Below, in pieces: positions 34,820 through 46,479 of a stretch of DNA of 64,000 nucleotides. Position 1 is the stretch's first letter; each line of letters starts with the position of its first letter. The DNA comes from Trematomus loennbergii (lineage: Eukaryota > Chordata > Actinopteri > Perciformes > Nototheniidae). The position numbers and the translations under genes are program-made. The notes beneath the pieces were generated by a model. It ran no database searches, had not been told where the DNA came from, and saw only the letters and a list, made by a program, of their open reading frames with translations. Where the stretch lies: assembly GCA_012861695.1 (NCBI GenBank), contig JAAOOA010000434.1, positions 186,001 to 250,000 of the forward strand. The letters run 5' to 3'.

Positions 34820-35100
34820 GTGCTGTCCCGAACTGGACCCAGATCTAGAGCATTTCAAACCCTTAATTCGGGGGAGACATGTAATGGTCAGGAGCGACAA
34901 AAGCACCACAGTGTCATATATCAACAGGCAGGGCGGAGTCCGCTCCACCGCTTTGTTGACCACAGCGGAGAAACTTTGGTTATGGGCTTCAGAGGTGGTG
35001 TTATCTCTGAGAGCCCTCCACATTCCGGGTCTGGAGAACAGGGGGGCCGCCCCTCGCATGGTAAAGAAACTCTCCTGTGTCCCCACGCCGGCCACCTCTG
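34820..35100 (+). pseudogene. DIRS RNase H fragment in opposite orientation
   Basis: The plus strand encodes EHFKPLIRGRHVMVRSDK, VSYINRQGGVRSTALL and VVLSLRALHIPGLENRGAA. These are the RNase H motifs of DIRS-like elements (V-R-S-D, Y-I-N-R-Q-G-G, H-I-P-G). The next part of the same protein lies on the opposite strand at 34803-34363, so an inversion or head-to-head junction lies near 34810. Confidence 0.8.
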
Positions 35101-35104
35101 TTCC

Positions 35105-36240
35105 TTAAAATGAAATAAAGGGGGAGGTGCGCTTGTGAGCAAGCTAGTGAGCATGCTAGCTAGTGAGCATGCTCACTAGCATGCTGAAGTAAAAAGATAT
35201 GATTCTACACTGTATTGAAGTAAACATGTATTATTTTGAATTGTATTTTAGTGAACATGTATTGTTTGAACTGTTTTAAGTAATCACAACTGTTTTAAGT
35301 AATCACAACGGTTTTAAGTAATCACATATATAGAAATGATATTCTCACTTTCAACTCACTGACCCAGAGATCCTGTTTCACACACACACCGCTCCTTTTC
35401 ACCAGCGCACACACATGTTATGGACATCATTATATTTGTGCACAAAGGTTTAATTGTATGAGAAAGAGTAGTTTATGTGAAAAACTCCCATGGGAAAGTA
35501 AGGGAGTGAATATCGGGGCAGAGATAAGATTGACTTTGACATGTGAAAGATGCTATGGGAAAGTAAGGGAGTGGATATCGGTTCAGAGATAAGATTGACT
35601 TTGACCTTGTGAAACTTTAGAATCTCACGTTCTGGTCAGAACTCTGATTCGCTGTATTGAACCCGACCAGGAGTGAATCCAACCAGTAAAAACAACCTGG
35701 GGGATGTGAGCAGCTCATACAGCTCCTCCTCACGGACTCTCTCATTCGCTTTGGAGTAAAAGGGGAAGGGAAAAGTCAAAACATCTCCGCCCCAAAATAT
35801 GATTATGAATACTGTTGTTTTTGAATGTAAAATGCTTTCTTGTTTGGTGAGTTGGCAGGTCCCGATATCTGTGTCCGCATCGCATCACAAACCTGAAGTC
35901 AATTTCTTCTTGTTTGATGAGTTGGCGGGTCCCGACACCTTTATCCGCATCGCATCACAAACCTGAAGTCCGGAGTACTCTGTATAACTTGTATATGTGT
36001 TTGGTTTCCTACCAGAGTAAACTCAGATAATTGTTATAACTTTTGATTCCGGTGTTTTCAATTCCTTTCTTTATTTAATAGAGATTCAGCCTCATCCAAC
36101 GAACGGCGCGTAGCAGAGGGGGTGGCTATCAGCCACCACAATAGGTGTTCTGCTCCAACAATGCTCACTAGCTAGCATGCTCACTAGCATGCTCACTAGC
36201 TTGCTCACTAGCGCACCTCCCCCCTTTATTTCATTTTAAG
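35105..36240. repeat. Palindrome interrupted by a solo LTR
   Basis: The left arm (about 35105-35184) and right arm (36161-36240) are near-perfect reverse complements. They share CTTAAAATGAAATAAAGGGG, GAGGTGCGCT, and alternating AGTGAGCA and GCTAGC motifs. With the LTR and one ATGC removed, the site would form a hairpin with arms of about 80 bp. Confidence 0.85.
35185..36160 (+). mobile_element. Solo LTR of the ERV family, ATGC target duplication
   Basis: Starts TGAAGTAAAAAG and ends TGCTCCAACA. It aligns with the 3' LTR at 32686-33495 but is longer (976 bp), with small internal duplications such as TTTTAAGTAATCACAAC near 35275 and TTGATGAGTTGGCGGGTCCCG near 35915. Flanks are ATGC (35181-35184) and ATGC (36161-36164), a 4-bp target duplication. 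No internal retroviral sequence. Confidence 0.9.
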
Positions 36241-36965
36241 GATGCACACCAAGCAACATCTCCAGGTGCTCCTTTGAGAACCTGGGCAAAAAAGTTATGT
36301 GCCGTCACTTGTGTGACAAAGCGCATTTGCGTACCGACGTACTTGTGAAGCTTTTCCAGAAGGCAGTTAGATCACCGGACGACAGAGTCTGCTGTTAACG
36401 TCGGTCTGTACAGCGGCACTGCGCTAAAACAGCTGATCACAACGTTCACACGCTCTGTGGTCACGAAGCTCTGTACTCCACTACCACCCCCCCGGTACAG
36501 ACCGACGTTAACAGACAGGCTTAACGTCGGACTGCTTTAGCGCAGGGCTGCTGTTAACGTTGGTCTGTACAGCAGCATAGCGCTAAAACAGCTGATCACA
36601 ACGTTCACACGCTTTGTGGTCACGAAGCTCTGTACTCCACTACCAACCAATATAATGAAGGTTGCTAAGGAGGATCAAGAAAGAGAAAGGAAAAGAGGTT
36701 AAAAGACGGAGCGCTGGACGTCAGATAAATCACCAGAAGAAGGCAGAGAGGAAGTAAACAATAACAGGAACACGGAATGGGCTCTGTATTTTGTTTAGTA
36801 TATGGCCATGTACAGGCCCGGTTCCAAAACAAAATGACTTGGGGTGCATCTGAGATTACAGGGGGCGCAGCAGTAGTAGGCTTACATGAGCAATAGTGGC
36901 CGGCAACAGCAATGAAAAATAGCCTTGATGTTATGGTCCCCAATGAACAGATTATGAATTATTAT
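36241..36965. other. Non-coding interval with a 95-bp duplication
   Basis: Segments 36391-36486 and 36551-36647 are near-identical direct repeats (GCTGTTAACGT, GATCACAACGTTCACACGC, GAAGCTCTGTACTCCACTAC). GGTACAGACCGACGTTAACAG between them is the inverse of their start. No gene recognised; the minus frame at 36665-36943 has no domain. Confidence 0.6.
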
Positions 36966-37452
36966 TCAGGGTTCTTACACCTTTTCCAAAGTCAAATTCA
37001 AGCACTTTTCAAGCATTTTCAAGGTGCATTTTCAAGCATCTTACAGCTGTTGTAAATTACATATTTATATACACATATTTATACTCAAATGATTATTTCC
37101 CTACCTCACATTAAATCAGATGTTCTTTAAGCTATAAACAACCAAATGTGTGTTTCATAATAGCCAGAGTTGGGTGTAACGCGTTACTGTAATAATATTA
37201 CTTTTGTCGGTAACGGAGTAGTGTAACGCGTTACTTTTATAATTCAGTAATCACACTACAGTTACTAACATTGCCCCGACACGCGTTACTTCGTTACTTT
37301 TATAAAATCAGTCATAATCACACTGACAGACAAGAGGGGTTTCCGCCGCAGGTTTATATGTACGTAATCTGCGCGACTTGCACGTCCACATTCTCCGCGT
37401 GCAGTGCTGCATAAATATGGCTGAGTCAGTGATAACTTTCGAGGGGTGGAGG

Positions 37453-40400
37453 CAGGGGCGTCGCCTGGACCTGGAAACATTCGGGGCTGAGCCCACAGTG
37501 GCGGTGTAGGTACCAGAATCTGTTCGGGGTTCGTTACGCCGCTTACCAATGACGTCACGCATTGGCTGTACAGCAACCCAATAGGACATTTTACATGGCC
37601 AAATTCCGCAAAGAATATTACAAAATAACAATAAACAGTACTGTAAACATTATGTAAATAACCCAATTTGTGTTCTGTGAAACTGAAAAGGATATTACAG
37701 TGTTTTTTGTTACTTTTCGTTGGCTGTTGACAGGAAGTTGTTGTTGTTATGGAAACAACATGACGGAGAAAAAAGTAATATCTTCTCCTATAAAGACGTA
37801 GAAAGTAAAGAATAACGTGGTGGCCTACCAGATCTGTTACAATGAAGGCTCGATAATCAGCTCACGACATATAGGTGTGTCGTGTGGTACAGAGTTATAA
37901 AGGTTGGTATAAAATCCTTGTTAAATCGGAGAATTAATTCGGGTTACGCCAGAGGTGGCGATATATGCTCCAAGTGGAAGCGATTCGCCATTAAATAAAA
38001 GAAGAAGAAGAAGAATTACGCCATCTGGTGTCACAAACAAACGTGTGCCTGCATTAGCTTTGTTACGGCAATGGATTGTGGGAGATTCTCATAACATGAG
38101 GATCTCTCGAGGGTAAGGTGCCTGTATTATTTTGGTGGACAAAATGTATGTTTTTATTTTATAAGGACTATAACGTTTTGTTGTGTTTGTTTAGTTTAAT
38201 GTTAATCGTTTAATGCTCACACAGCAGCATGTTTTTTGTGTGTTTGGCTATTGGTTTATATGATTTATCAACGTGATCATCAATAGCTAATCTGAGCTAA
38301 TAAGCTAATGGGAGAGCTGCTCCACACGATGCCTCGACTACAAAGTCTTCCATGTTTCTACGCTTCTTCCTCTGTGTCACAGTTTCGGGAATATCAAGAT
38401 CATTGCACAGGGCCTTGGTCTTGCTTTCTCGTCACTTCGGTAACTTTTCAGTGTGTTCTCAACTGCTGTTTTGTAATTTACTGCCTGCACCAAGTCAATT
38501 GTTTCTTTCTGCAGGTATTTGTGCAGGCCCTGAGTGGTTGAGAGCAGTGTCTGGAACAGGACAAGCATGTAGATGGTACTGCATTTGCAAAACTTGCTTT
38601 CCAGCCCCTTTGCCAGAGGGGCTGGAAACCCATGGAGGGTGACATGCCTGTATGCCAATTAATATTTTTTCACCAACTCCAGAAAACCTGTTTGAAGCTC
38701 CTCCAGCATTCTGTCGAGAACTGGAAAGAAGAGCCTTGTGTATGTTTGACTTTTCATGTTCTCAAAAAAATCCAATGCACGCTTCCAGTTTGTGTATCCT
38801 GAGGTGGTGAGGGTGTCCCTTTGATCCCTTGATTGCTTTGGTTTGCCATATAGTCTACAACTAAAGCAGAATGCTGCATTGGCAGTGGTAGAATATTCAA
38901 CCCATTTAAAAGTATCAAACCAACTTGGTTGAAATGATCTCTTTTGCTGGCCAAACATGCCGGATGGAAAACAGTGATGTCTCACTTGCCTTGGCCCTGT
39001 ATCTGCAGTCCCTAAATCAGTTCCCCGTTACCCATTGACTCTTGTCTGTTCTGATGTTCCTGTTCATTGTTGTTCTTATCTGTTGTATCTCCTTCTTGTG
39101 TGTCCCTTTCTCCTGTTCTCCTTCTTCATCCTCTACTATTTTTGGCTCATCTGTGATGACTGTGTAGGTAAACACAAACAAGTATTTTAAATCAGTTTCC
39201 AGCTCTGTCAAATAAATGAATTTCAAGATACACAAATTTGTCTTCATTAAAATGAGTGTCACCACACTGTCACAAAATATAATAATAACCATTGAAAATA
39301 GTTAAATTGACATTGGAAACCTCTTGTAGATATCACTGTTAGTAGTTATCTGCCAATAGGAGAGAATCATTCCTATACAAATGCAGTTTGAGTAATTCAC
39401 TTCATATATTTACTTAACACTTTAATATAGTCATTTTCACGTAATACTCGAATAGTCATCTTTCTGCATTCAAAACTAAGGAAAGCTGTACAATTTGACA
39501 TGATAATGAGGAAAAAAGGCCGCCGACAATGCAGATTTTTTGATCATATCAATTTTAAGATGGGGGTCGAGGCTTAATATTTGGGAGCATAGTGTCCCTT
39601 GTCCCCTTTCAGGAGCCCTACTGGATTAGCTTTGATCTGAAATCTTTGTATATAAAAAGCTTGTTAGCTGGCTGTCCATCTCATAATGTTCACATAGAAA
39701 CTAGCTATTAATAGGAAATATCAATCAGAATTATAATTTCATGCAAAAATCTGTCACAAAAAGAGGTTGCACATTTAAATTCAGGTGTTATGTCAGTGGC
39801 CAAACAGCCACATTTACTGCTGCAAATACGTTCAAACATGCTGTCGACAGTAAAGCAGTGGCAACTATGCCACCATTTAAGCTGACTTTTCTCAGAAATA
39901 CTGTCACATAACATCCATATATTTCAGTGCTAGTTTGATGCTTAGCTAAGCTAACTATGAAACACTTTAACTGACAGGACTCAGGATCAACTGTGTACTG
40001 TAAGGTAGCTTCTAGCTTCCTGTCGAACAGTAAGTCAACATTTCCCAGAGAGCTTTCTTTGAAATCACCAGGTAACGCTAAAAAACACAACATTTATATT
40101 GTATGACAAAGTGTTTATTTAATATATCTGGCTCGCTACTTGCTAACGGTTTAGATTACCCGTGCGATTCAAAGTAACGTCAACGTAGCTGTAATTTATG
40201 CTTTGCTTACATGTTCGCATAACTTGTAAGTTTACTGACATGTACATACCTTGTTCACCTGGCTCAGGTGGTGGCTCTGGGGTTGTGTGAGCCACCACTT
40301 GAGTATTGCCGTCTTTTTTATTGAAAAAATGTCTAATGTCCATCTTCAGAATCTCCGCGTCCGGGGCTGACAGTTTAAAGTTTAAACATTGTCACAGAGG

Positions 40401-40636
40401 AGAGGTACGTACCTGTCAGCCAATAAAACACGTTTATTTCCATGCAACTCTCTAATTGGTCTGGTGGTGTCTTGGCTTGCCTATGTTGCTTCACTGAACA
40501 CGGGAAATTACAAATCTGCCGTCCTATAGGTAAAGAAGTACGGTTAATGTATTATATTGAGGGAGAATTTGTCCGGGGCTAAAGAAAAAACATCCGGGGC
40601 TAAAGCCCCGGATGTCTACCGCAGGCGACGCCACTG
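37453..40636 (-). mobile_element. Innermost hAT element (hAT-B), 3184 bp, perfect 8-bp TSD
   Basis: Termini are CAGGGGCGTCGCCTG and (complement) CAGTGGCGTCGCCTG. The flanks are identical: GGTGGAGG at 37445-37452 and 40637-40644. Coding relics lie on the minus strand: N-terminal MDIRHFFNKKDG (40343), an acidic linker (39150-39110), a TTF-type zinc-finger (38985-38750: SWFDTFKW, CFSCRLYG, TSGYTNWKRAL) and transposase pieces (38560-38325: LLSTTQGLHKYL, YRSDEKAR). The family resembles ZMYM1-like hAT transposases. The DDE core is not visible, so the copy is defective. Confidence 0.9.
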
Positions 40637-40639
40637 GGT

Positions 40640-40988
40640 GGAGGTATGCCCATTATTTTGAGTTCGTCCGAAGAATAGACAGGAATGTGACGGTGAGGTG
40701 CAAACTGTGTCCAGGCCAGAAGCTGTTATCCACTGCTGTAAACACCACGTCAAACCTCAACACAAACACCTGCAAAGAACACATGCTAAGGTGAAGCTAA
40801 TAGCTAAGGACCCCCGAACCCAGAGTGAGGATGTTGTGAGTGCGCCGCCGCAAGAATTTGGAGGACCGGTAACCAAAGCAGAGATGGACAGGCTTGTAGC
40901 ATCCTTCATAGTAGAGGTAATGTTGCCCATTTGCACAGTGGAATCACCATCGCATCGTTCAGAGATATACTGCGCAAAATACAGATAG
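40640..40988 (+). pseudogene. BED zinc-finger protein remnant of hAT-A
   Basis: From GTGGAGG the frame reads WRYAHYFEFVRRIDRN then VTVRCKLCPGQKLL. Around 40770, with a one-base slip, it gives QRTHAKVKLIAKDP. C-x2-C with a downstream H-x-x-x-H and an aromatic start is a BED finger. After it comes FGGPVTKAEMDRLVASFIV, typical of the start of a hAT transposase. The 5' end, ATGGCTGAGTCAGTGATAAC at 37420-37440, is separated from it by the 3.2-kb hAT-B insertion. Confidence 0.75.
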
Positions 40989-41689
40989 CAGGAGACAGAG
41001 GACAGCCATAGTCAGAGCTATCTGAATCAGTCTTATGCGACAATGGAAACTGAACTAAAGAGAACATTTGAAACTTTAGCAGTCTGCGTGATCTGCCTGT
41101 AGGGAGGGGCGGGCCGGCCCTGCGAGTAAAGTTACGAGTAAAGTAACGAGTTACTTTATGTAGAGAGTAACGAAGTAGTGTAATATATTACTTTTTTTTA
41201 AAGTAATATGTAATATGTAATATATTACTTTTTTTTAGTAACGACCCCATCTCTGATAATACATGAGGATGAAAAATAAAAAATTAAAGAAAAGAAAACT
41301 AAGTTTAATATTTCAAAATGAGTGACCCATCTGTACGTAGACTGGGCATCCCATATAACCTGGCTGAGCCAATATAAAACAATCAGCCAAATAACTTTTC
41401 AATACATTATTGATTACTATTTTTGAGGTACTTTTAGGTTGGCAGTAAACATAAGTCAGAGGTAAATGGTGTACTTTGACTCCACTACATGTATTTAATA
41501 CCTTGAGTTACTTCACAGATGTGGATGAATGATGTGAAATATAATCAAGTGTTTAATCAGACTTTAGTTCCACCTGGAGTAAATTCACAAGCTACCTGCA
41601 GTATACAAAGTCATTCAAACTAGCTGCACCTTTACCAGCTTTGAGAACACTTTCATGATCAATCATTATAAAATATCATATACAATTAT

Positions 41690-41780
41690 TAGGGATGCTC
41701 CGATCGCCAATTTTGGGGCCGATCGCCGGAATCAGTATCGGCCGATACCGATCGCCGATCCGATCGAGTAGGCGGGGCCT
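41690..41780. mobile_element. hAT-like 5' terminus (TAGGGATGC type)
   Basis: TAGGGATGCTCCGATCGCCA followed by GATCGGCCGATACC-like sequence is a recognisable vertebrate hAT-type end. No matching 3' end was seen within the window. It is nested in the right part of hAT-C. Confidence 0.5.
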
Positions 41781-42807
41781 ATGGGGATCTTCCATTTAAA
41801 GTGATGTTTAAAACTCAGTTAATGGGGCTAATTCACTGGCGCTTCCACAAACCAACCAACCAACATAATTATTACATTCAAATGAAGTTCCTTATTCAAG
41901 TTTACATTCACTTGGGATAATAACACGGGAGAAATTAGCGGAAGCGCTCTCTTTTCCTCTCTCCCCCTCTCTCTCTCTCCTGACAGCCCGTCAGTATCTC
42001 CTGCAGCTCACTGATCCAGTAATGAGTGACCCGACAGTGAATAATAAATATATTTATAACTAGTTTAGCTTGTTCCAGAGGTAAATCAAATAGCTAAGTG
42101 TGTTAGGTCTAACTCTTAATGTGTGTTCTGCTCCGCTCACCGGTCCGTCACAGCGGGTGGAGCGGCAGGATTTCTGCTTCACACACACGTTGCATACCGC
42201 TATTTTATTGTCTTTTTCGGACACTTAAAATACTGCCAGACTAGTGAAGCCATTTTGGCGAGCTTGTTTTGCCGCGCACAGAGAAAAGTGTCATGTATTT
42301 TACATGCAACGATAGCCTAATCTAAAATGCTCTACTACAGCGTACCTTTCGTGTGGTGTGTGGCGTCAGCGCAGACTCTCGCATCGTTATTGTTGCACAC
42401 TTTGCAGGAGGCTACTCTTGGGCTTCGCTTGACCCTCGTCTTAGCCATGGCTTGTATTTGTCTTCTGCTAGCCAACGCTCGTTGAAACGGCAACCTCCTG
42501 GCATACTGTCATCTATCACTCTCATCAGAATGCCCAGGTCACACACGTAACAAAAACACTTGCCGGTCACACGCATTGCGCGGGAAGGCCGGAGTGGAGC
42601 TGTTTTATGTAAAAGCGAAGCATTTAAGCGCGCTCCGACTTCTTTATTTTCTTTTAATCTAAAAAGCGAAGTAAAGCATTTACAATTTCAAGCACTTTAT
42701 CCCAAATTCAAGCACCATTCCCAAAATTCAAGCACTTTTCAAACCTTGAAAACACCTCGTACAATTTCAAGCATTTTCAAGGATTTCCAGCACCCGTACG
42801 CACCCTG

Positions 42808-43015
42808 ATTATTAAAACCATGTACTACATCATCACCTTGGTCCCATCATATACTCTGGGAAGAGAATATTTACTGTGCTTGAAAACTGGTATCACATCA
42901 TCATGTGAGGTTGACTTTGTGACCTGGAGAACATTTCAGCTGCAACATTAGCTTGTTGATAAGCTTGGGATATGAGATATGTTTGTAGCCATTCGTGGTG
43001 AAGGCATCTGTGCTA
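42808..43015. other. Non-coding interval
   Basis: No gene or repeat recognised. Confidence 0.4.
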
Positions 43016-43019
43016 TTAT

Positions 43020-43330
43020 ATATGCATTATTTTTGACCCAACATTTCTACAGGCATGGCAGAATATGGCACTATTTTTACATGAATATTCTAGCCATTGT
43101 CTATTTTTATACACGAGCTGCAAAATGACCGCCTTACCCCACTGTGCAGGCGGGTACTTGTTTAGATATGCCTGGGCAGGCTCTGTTTTGCCGTGGTATC
43201 CTGGCACCAGCGGGCCGCAGAGGGGCGGCGTAGTTTCGGGCGACGAAAACTGCTGCTCCGGGGGCGAGGGCGGCGAGTCAGGCGGGAGTAAGCTAGTGTC
43301 CACAACAGTATGAGGTGTAATTTTTGCCAA
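43020..43330 (-). pseudogene. TTF-type zinc-finger fragment of a hAT element
   Basis: The minus-strand frame of 104 codons has a proline-rich start, then EPAQAYLNKYPPAQWGK and, after divergence, WLEYSCKNSAIFCHACRN. S-x-F/Y...WLEYS...A-x-F-C-x-x-C is the TTF zinc-finger found in ZMYM1-like hAT transposases. It stops right after the finger. No transposase core follows on the minus strand. Confidence 0.65.
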
Positions 43331-43461
43331 AGAACAGACAACTAAGCTGACTGAGCGGAGAACGAACGTGTCAACGTGCGCTAAACGCCTCCATCAATTT
43401 TGAATGGGTTGACATAGAATACAGGCGACGTCACAACGATGTCAGACGTCACGGCGACGTA

Positions 43462-43665
43462 TCATAGGTGCGCTCAAAGTACGCGCTCAAAGTACGCGCT
43501 CAAAGTACGCGCTCAAAGTACGCGCTCAAAGTACGCGCTCACGTGGCGGCGGCGTAGCTTAGAAAGCGCTATCTTAGATATGCGTGTTGATAACGTACGT
43601 GTGGATATGCGCGTGAATAACGTACGTGTGAATAACGTACGTGTGAATAACGTACGTCTCGCCTC
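43462..43665. repeat. Two short minisatellites
   Basis: Six copies of a 13-bp unit GTACGCGCTCAAA (43462-43545) are followed by a 15-bp unit GTGTGAATAACGTAC (about 43590-43660). Both are CpG-containing and include the core GTACG. Confidence 0.85.
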
Positions 43666-44815
43666 CGTTAGCATTGTATAGCATTATCCTAGCATTATAT
43701 TTTTCGAATGATTCCGCTCCTACAGTAGTTTGGAGAGTGTTACAGGTAAACGTTTTAATCGGCACAGTATTTGTCTATCAGAAGAGAGGGGAATAATAAT
43801 TAATAATCATTAGTATGAGAATATTTGCTGGTGTTGTAGTAGGCTACTCGAGACCGGTCTCCAGACCACTTTTTAACGGTATTGGTCTTGTCTCGGAATC
43901 GACTGCATTTGGTTTCGTATTGTCTCTGTATCGGACCTATCTATACTCGAGATGTTATGTCAAGACCGATCAAGACCACGGCTGTGGCTGGGGATGTGAT
44001 GAGAGTCGGGAACCGAAAGCATGTTTTCAATTGCCAGTTTGTGGCTTGTATGTCTTGTGAACGCAACGCTGGCATGATGTGGCCTGCTAAACACACAGGA
44101 CTAAAATAATACGTGTTTAATTCAGCCCAGATGCGGTGACTGCAGGCCAAATCCATTAATGCGGCATATATTGAAGTTGTTCAAAGTTGCACCGGTATGA
44201 AGTGCAGTGAGAACCACGCATCTCACGAGACCAGCGCTGCTGTTTACATTAGTGTGGACTGGACCGACTGAAACTGACGGCAAGGTTAATTATTGTGGAA
44301 GGATGGACCCCCATCCTGCAAAAAAAAAAGGCAGTGAAATGTGCTAAAAATCAATGATTTATTCAGAACCTCCCGTATGGTACAGAATGACGAAGCAGGA
44401 AGTAAGTTAGCGAACATTATGAGCCACATTTCTTTCTATATTGTAGCCTGATGTGCACATCGACTGTCAACAAAACAGTTTCTCAGTCCAATGCTAAGTT
44501 AGTGGCAGGCCCTGTGTTGCTGGAGACTATAAGGCTACAAAAAAACCAAACATGTCCTTAATGTTACTCAAGGCAAATATATGTAATATAACCGTTAGAC
44601 TGCAGCTAACTGTGGGGCTACAAACCCCTCATACTGTGAGGGAATACTTGAGATGGTTATGTTGTCTGTGCAACAAAGGGGAGACAATCATTATGGTATT
44701 AGGCCATGCAAATACAGGGTCAACTAAGTGATAAAATAAGTGTTGTATAATATATGTTCTTGAATAATGTTATTTCATAAATAGTTGTTAATGTAATGAT
44801 TACATATTCTCCTTA
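43666..44815. other. Non-coding interval with repeat-like GAGACC motifs
   Basis: CTCGAGACCGGTCTCCAGACC (43846-43866) and CAAGACCGATCAAGACC (43958-43976) resemble internal repeats of fish DNA transposons. No coding domain was recognised. Confidence 0.4.
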
Positions 44816-44819
44816 TTCA

Positions 44820-45290
44820 GTTCCACTATCAGATGATGCTGATGGCGATGACCCTGAGGGAGAGATGCAGACAAGACAAGTCAAGATTCAGGGTCCAGCA
44901 CAAGGGAAATTGCAACTGGGGAGAAAGACAGCGAAAGAGACGCACAGGAAGTTGACACAGAGAGGCCTTTTCATTATTGTGCTCGCCCTCAGCCAACCAA
45001 CCACAACAACAAACTTCCAAGAAAGCCATTCCCAAAGTATTCCACAGCAAGGATGGGACAAATAGAAAATGGTTAACTTACTGTGAATCATCGCACTCTC
45101 TATATTGCTCGCTGTGTCTCATGTTTGCCTGGCCTGCCAGTGACAATGCTTTTGTTAAAGGAGGCATGCAGGCATGGAAGCATGTTCACCAAAGAATTGA
45201 AGAGCCTGAAAGAAGCGGGTTGCATCGAGATAGTGCAGATGCATATTTTCCTGAGAGCAAGCAGAACTGAAGTGCACCAGATTGATGCAT
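44820..45290 (+). pseudogene. hAT-like TTF zinc-finger fragment
   Basis: The plus strand at 44977-45270 encodes AIPKVFHSKDGTNRKWLTY, SLYCSLCLMF, NAFVKGGMQAWKHV and ERSGLHRDSADAYF. This is a TTF-type zinc-finger: W-L-x-Y-C...L-Y-C-x-x-C...H-x5-H. It is found at the start of hAT transposases. Upstream codons in another frame (44820-44960) are acidic. It ends in a stop at 45268 with no catalytic core. Confidence 0.65.
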
Positions 45291-45450
45291 TTAACTCCAA
45301 AATAAAAAAAAAATCTTCCCGGGGGAGCATGTCCCGGACCCCCCTATAGGATTTGAGAGGTCCACCCCCAAATAAAACATGTTTACATGGAAAGGCTCCC
45401 AAATACATATGCACACTTTTTTTAACAATATCCTATGTCCATATGTTTCT
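45291..45450. other. Short non-coding interval
   Basis: Contains CTTCCCGGGGGAGCATGTCC and CCGGACCCCCCTATAGG, motifs often seen near ends of hAT-like copies. No gene. Confidence 0.4.
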
Positions 45451-46479
45451 ATTTGTGTCACGATCTGTCTGTGTTGTGTTTTTTGTCTTTTTTCTGTCTT
45501 GGTTTCCTGTTTATTTTGAAAAGTGTTCACCTCCTGTCTTGCCTGTTGCTTTCTGTCTGTTTTCCCTGATTGATTGATTGAATTGATTGAAAAGTTTGTA
45601 TATTGGGTACAGCTTGTATATTGGGTACAGTACAGTACAGCTCAAAACATACAATTGTTAAGGGGATGCAGACCAGAGAAAGACTTTCGTCTTGTTTACA
45701 TCAGGGTCCCCCATTTCCAATTCATCATATCATTTAAGACATATAAGACATATTTGACATACAGATGGCTTATTTACAATTTACATACAGGTGGTTTTTT
45801 ACATACAGATGGCTTATTTACAATTTTCATTTTAGATTTCGTTCTAATACATCCTAACCGGACATTTAAGACATACCAAGTCTACAGATATACAGTTAGT
45901 AACAGAGTCTAAAATGCGAGTATATACATAGATGGGGGGGGAAGCTGTCCATTGTACGACAGGTTGAGATTTGTACCATTACCGGGGCCAGTTTTGCAAT
46001 GCTCTCCCCGAAGGTGCTCTTTAAGAGAGGTTTTGAAGGTAAGTATAGTTTTACTTTCCTTTACAGTTGTGGGAAGAGCGTTCCACCTTGATGTGGCATA
46101 ATTGCGAAACGTGTATTCCCCTTTTTTGTGCCAAATCTGGGTTTTACATGATTTGTGGAGCTCCCTCTGGTGTTATGATCATGGTATTCCTTGACCTTTG
46201 GGAAGAATTTTGACATGTACATGGGTACCATAGAGGTGTAGTGGATCTTGTAGACCAGGCCCATTGCAAGTAGCTGTACTCTGTCGTCTACTCTAAGCCA
46301 TCCTAGGTTGTCAAAGTGGGCAGAGGTGAGGTGGGTTCTAGATGAAAGGTCAAGCAGTAGTCTGACCAGTTTATTTTGCGATGTTTGAAGTTTTATTTTT
46401 AGCGCCTTGGAGGTGCTATGGTACCATGACGTGCAAGCATAGTCATAGTACCCTTGAATGAGTGCTCCTGCCAGAGTTT

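Larger units (their letters stand above)
37165..41255. mobile_element. Middle hAT element (hAT-A) with BED finger
   Basis: The left end CAGAGTTGGGTGTAACGCGT and right end (complement CAGAGATGGGGTCGTTACT) match a common fish hAT terminus, also found at 54680-54700. Flanks ATAATAGC (37157-37164) and ATAATACA (41256-41263) agree at the first six positions. Without its insert it would be about 0.9 kb and carries part of a BED zinc-finger protein. Confidence 0.8.
36967..42807. mobile_element. Outermost hAT element (hAT-C)
   Basis: The left end CAGGGTTCTTACACC and the right end, complement CAGGGTGCGTACGGGTGCTG, bound internal TTCAAGCACTTTTCAAGCAT-type sequence at both ends. Flanks carry ATTATT on each side (36961-36966, 42808-42813), part of a target duplication in AT-rich sequence. 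Its own remaining sequence is about 200 bp at the left and 1.55 kb at the right; the rest is nested elements. No transposase of its own was recognised. Confidence 0.75.
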
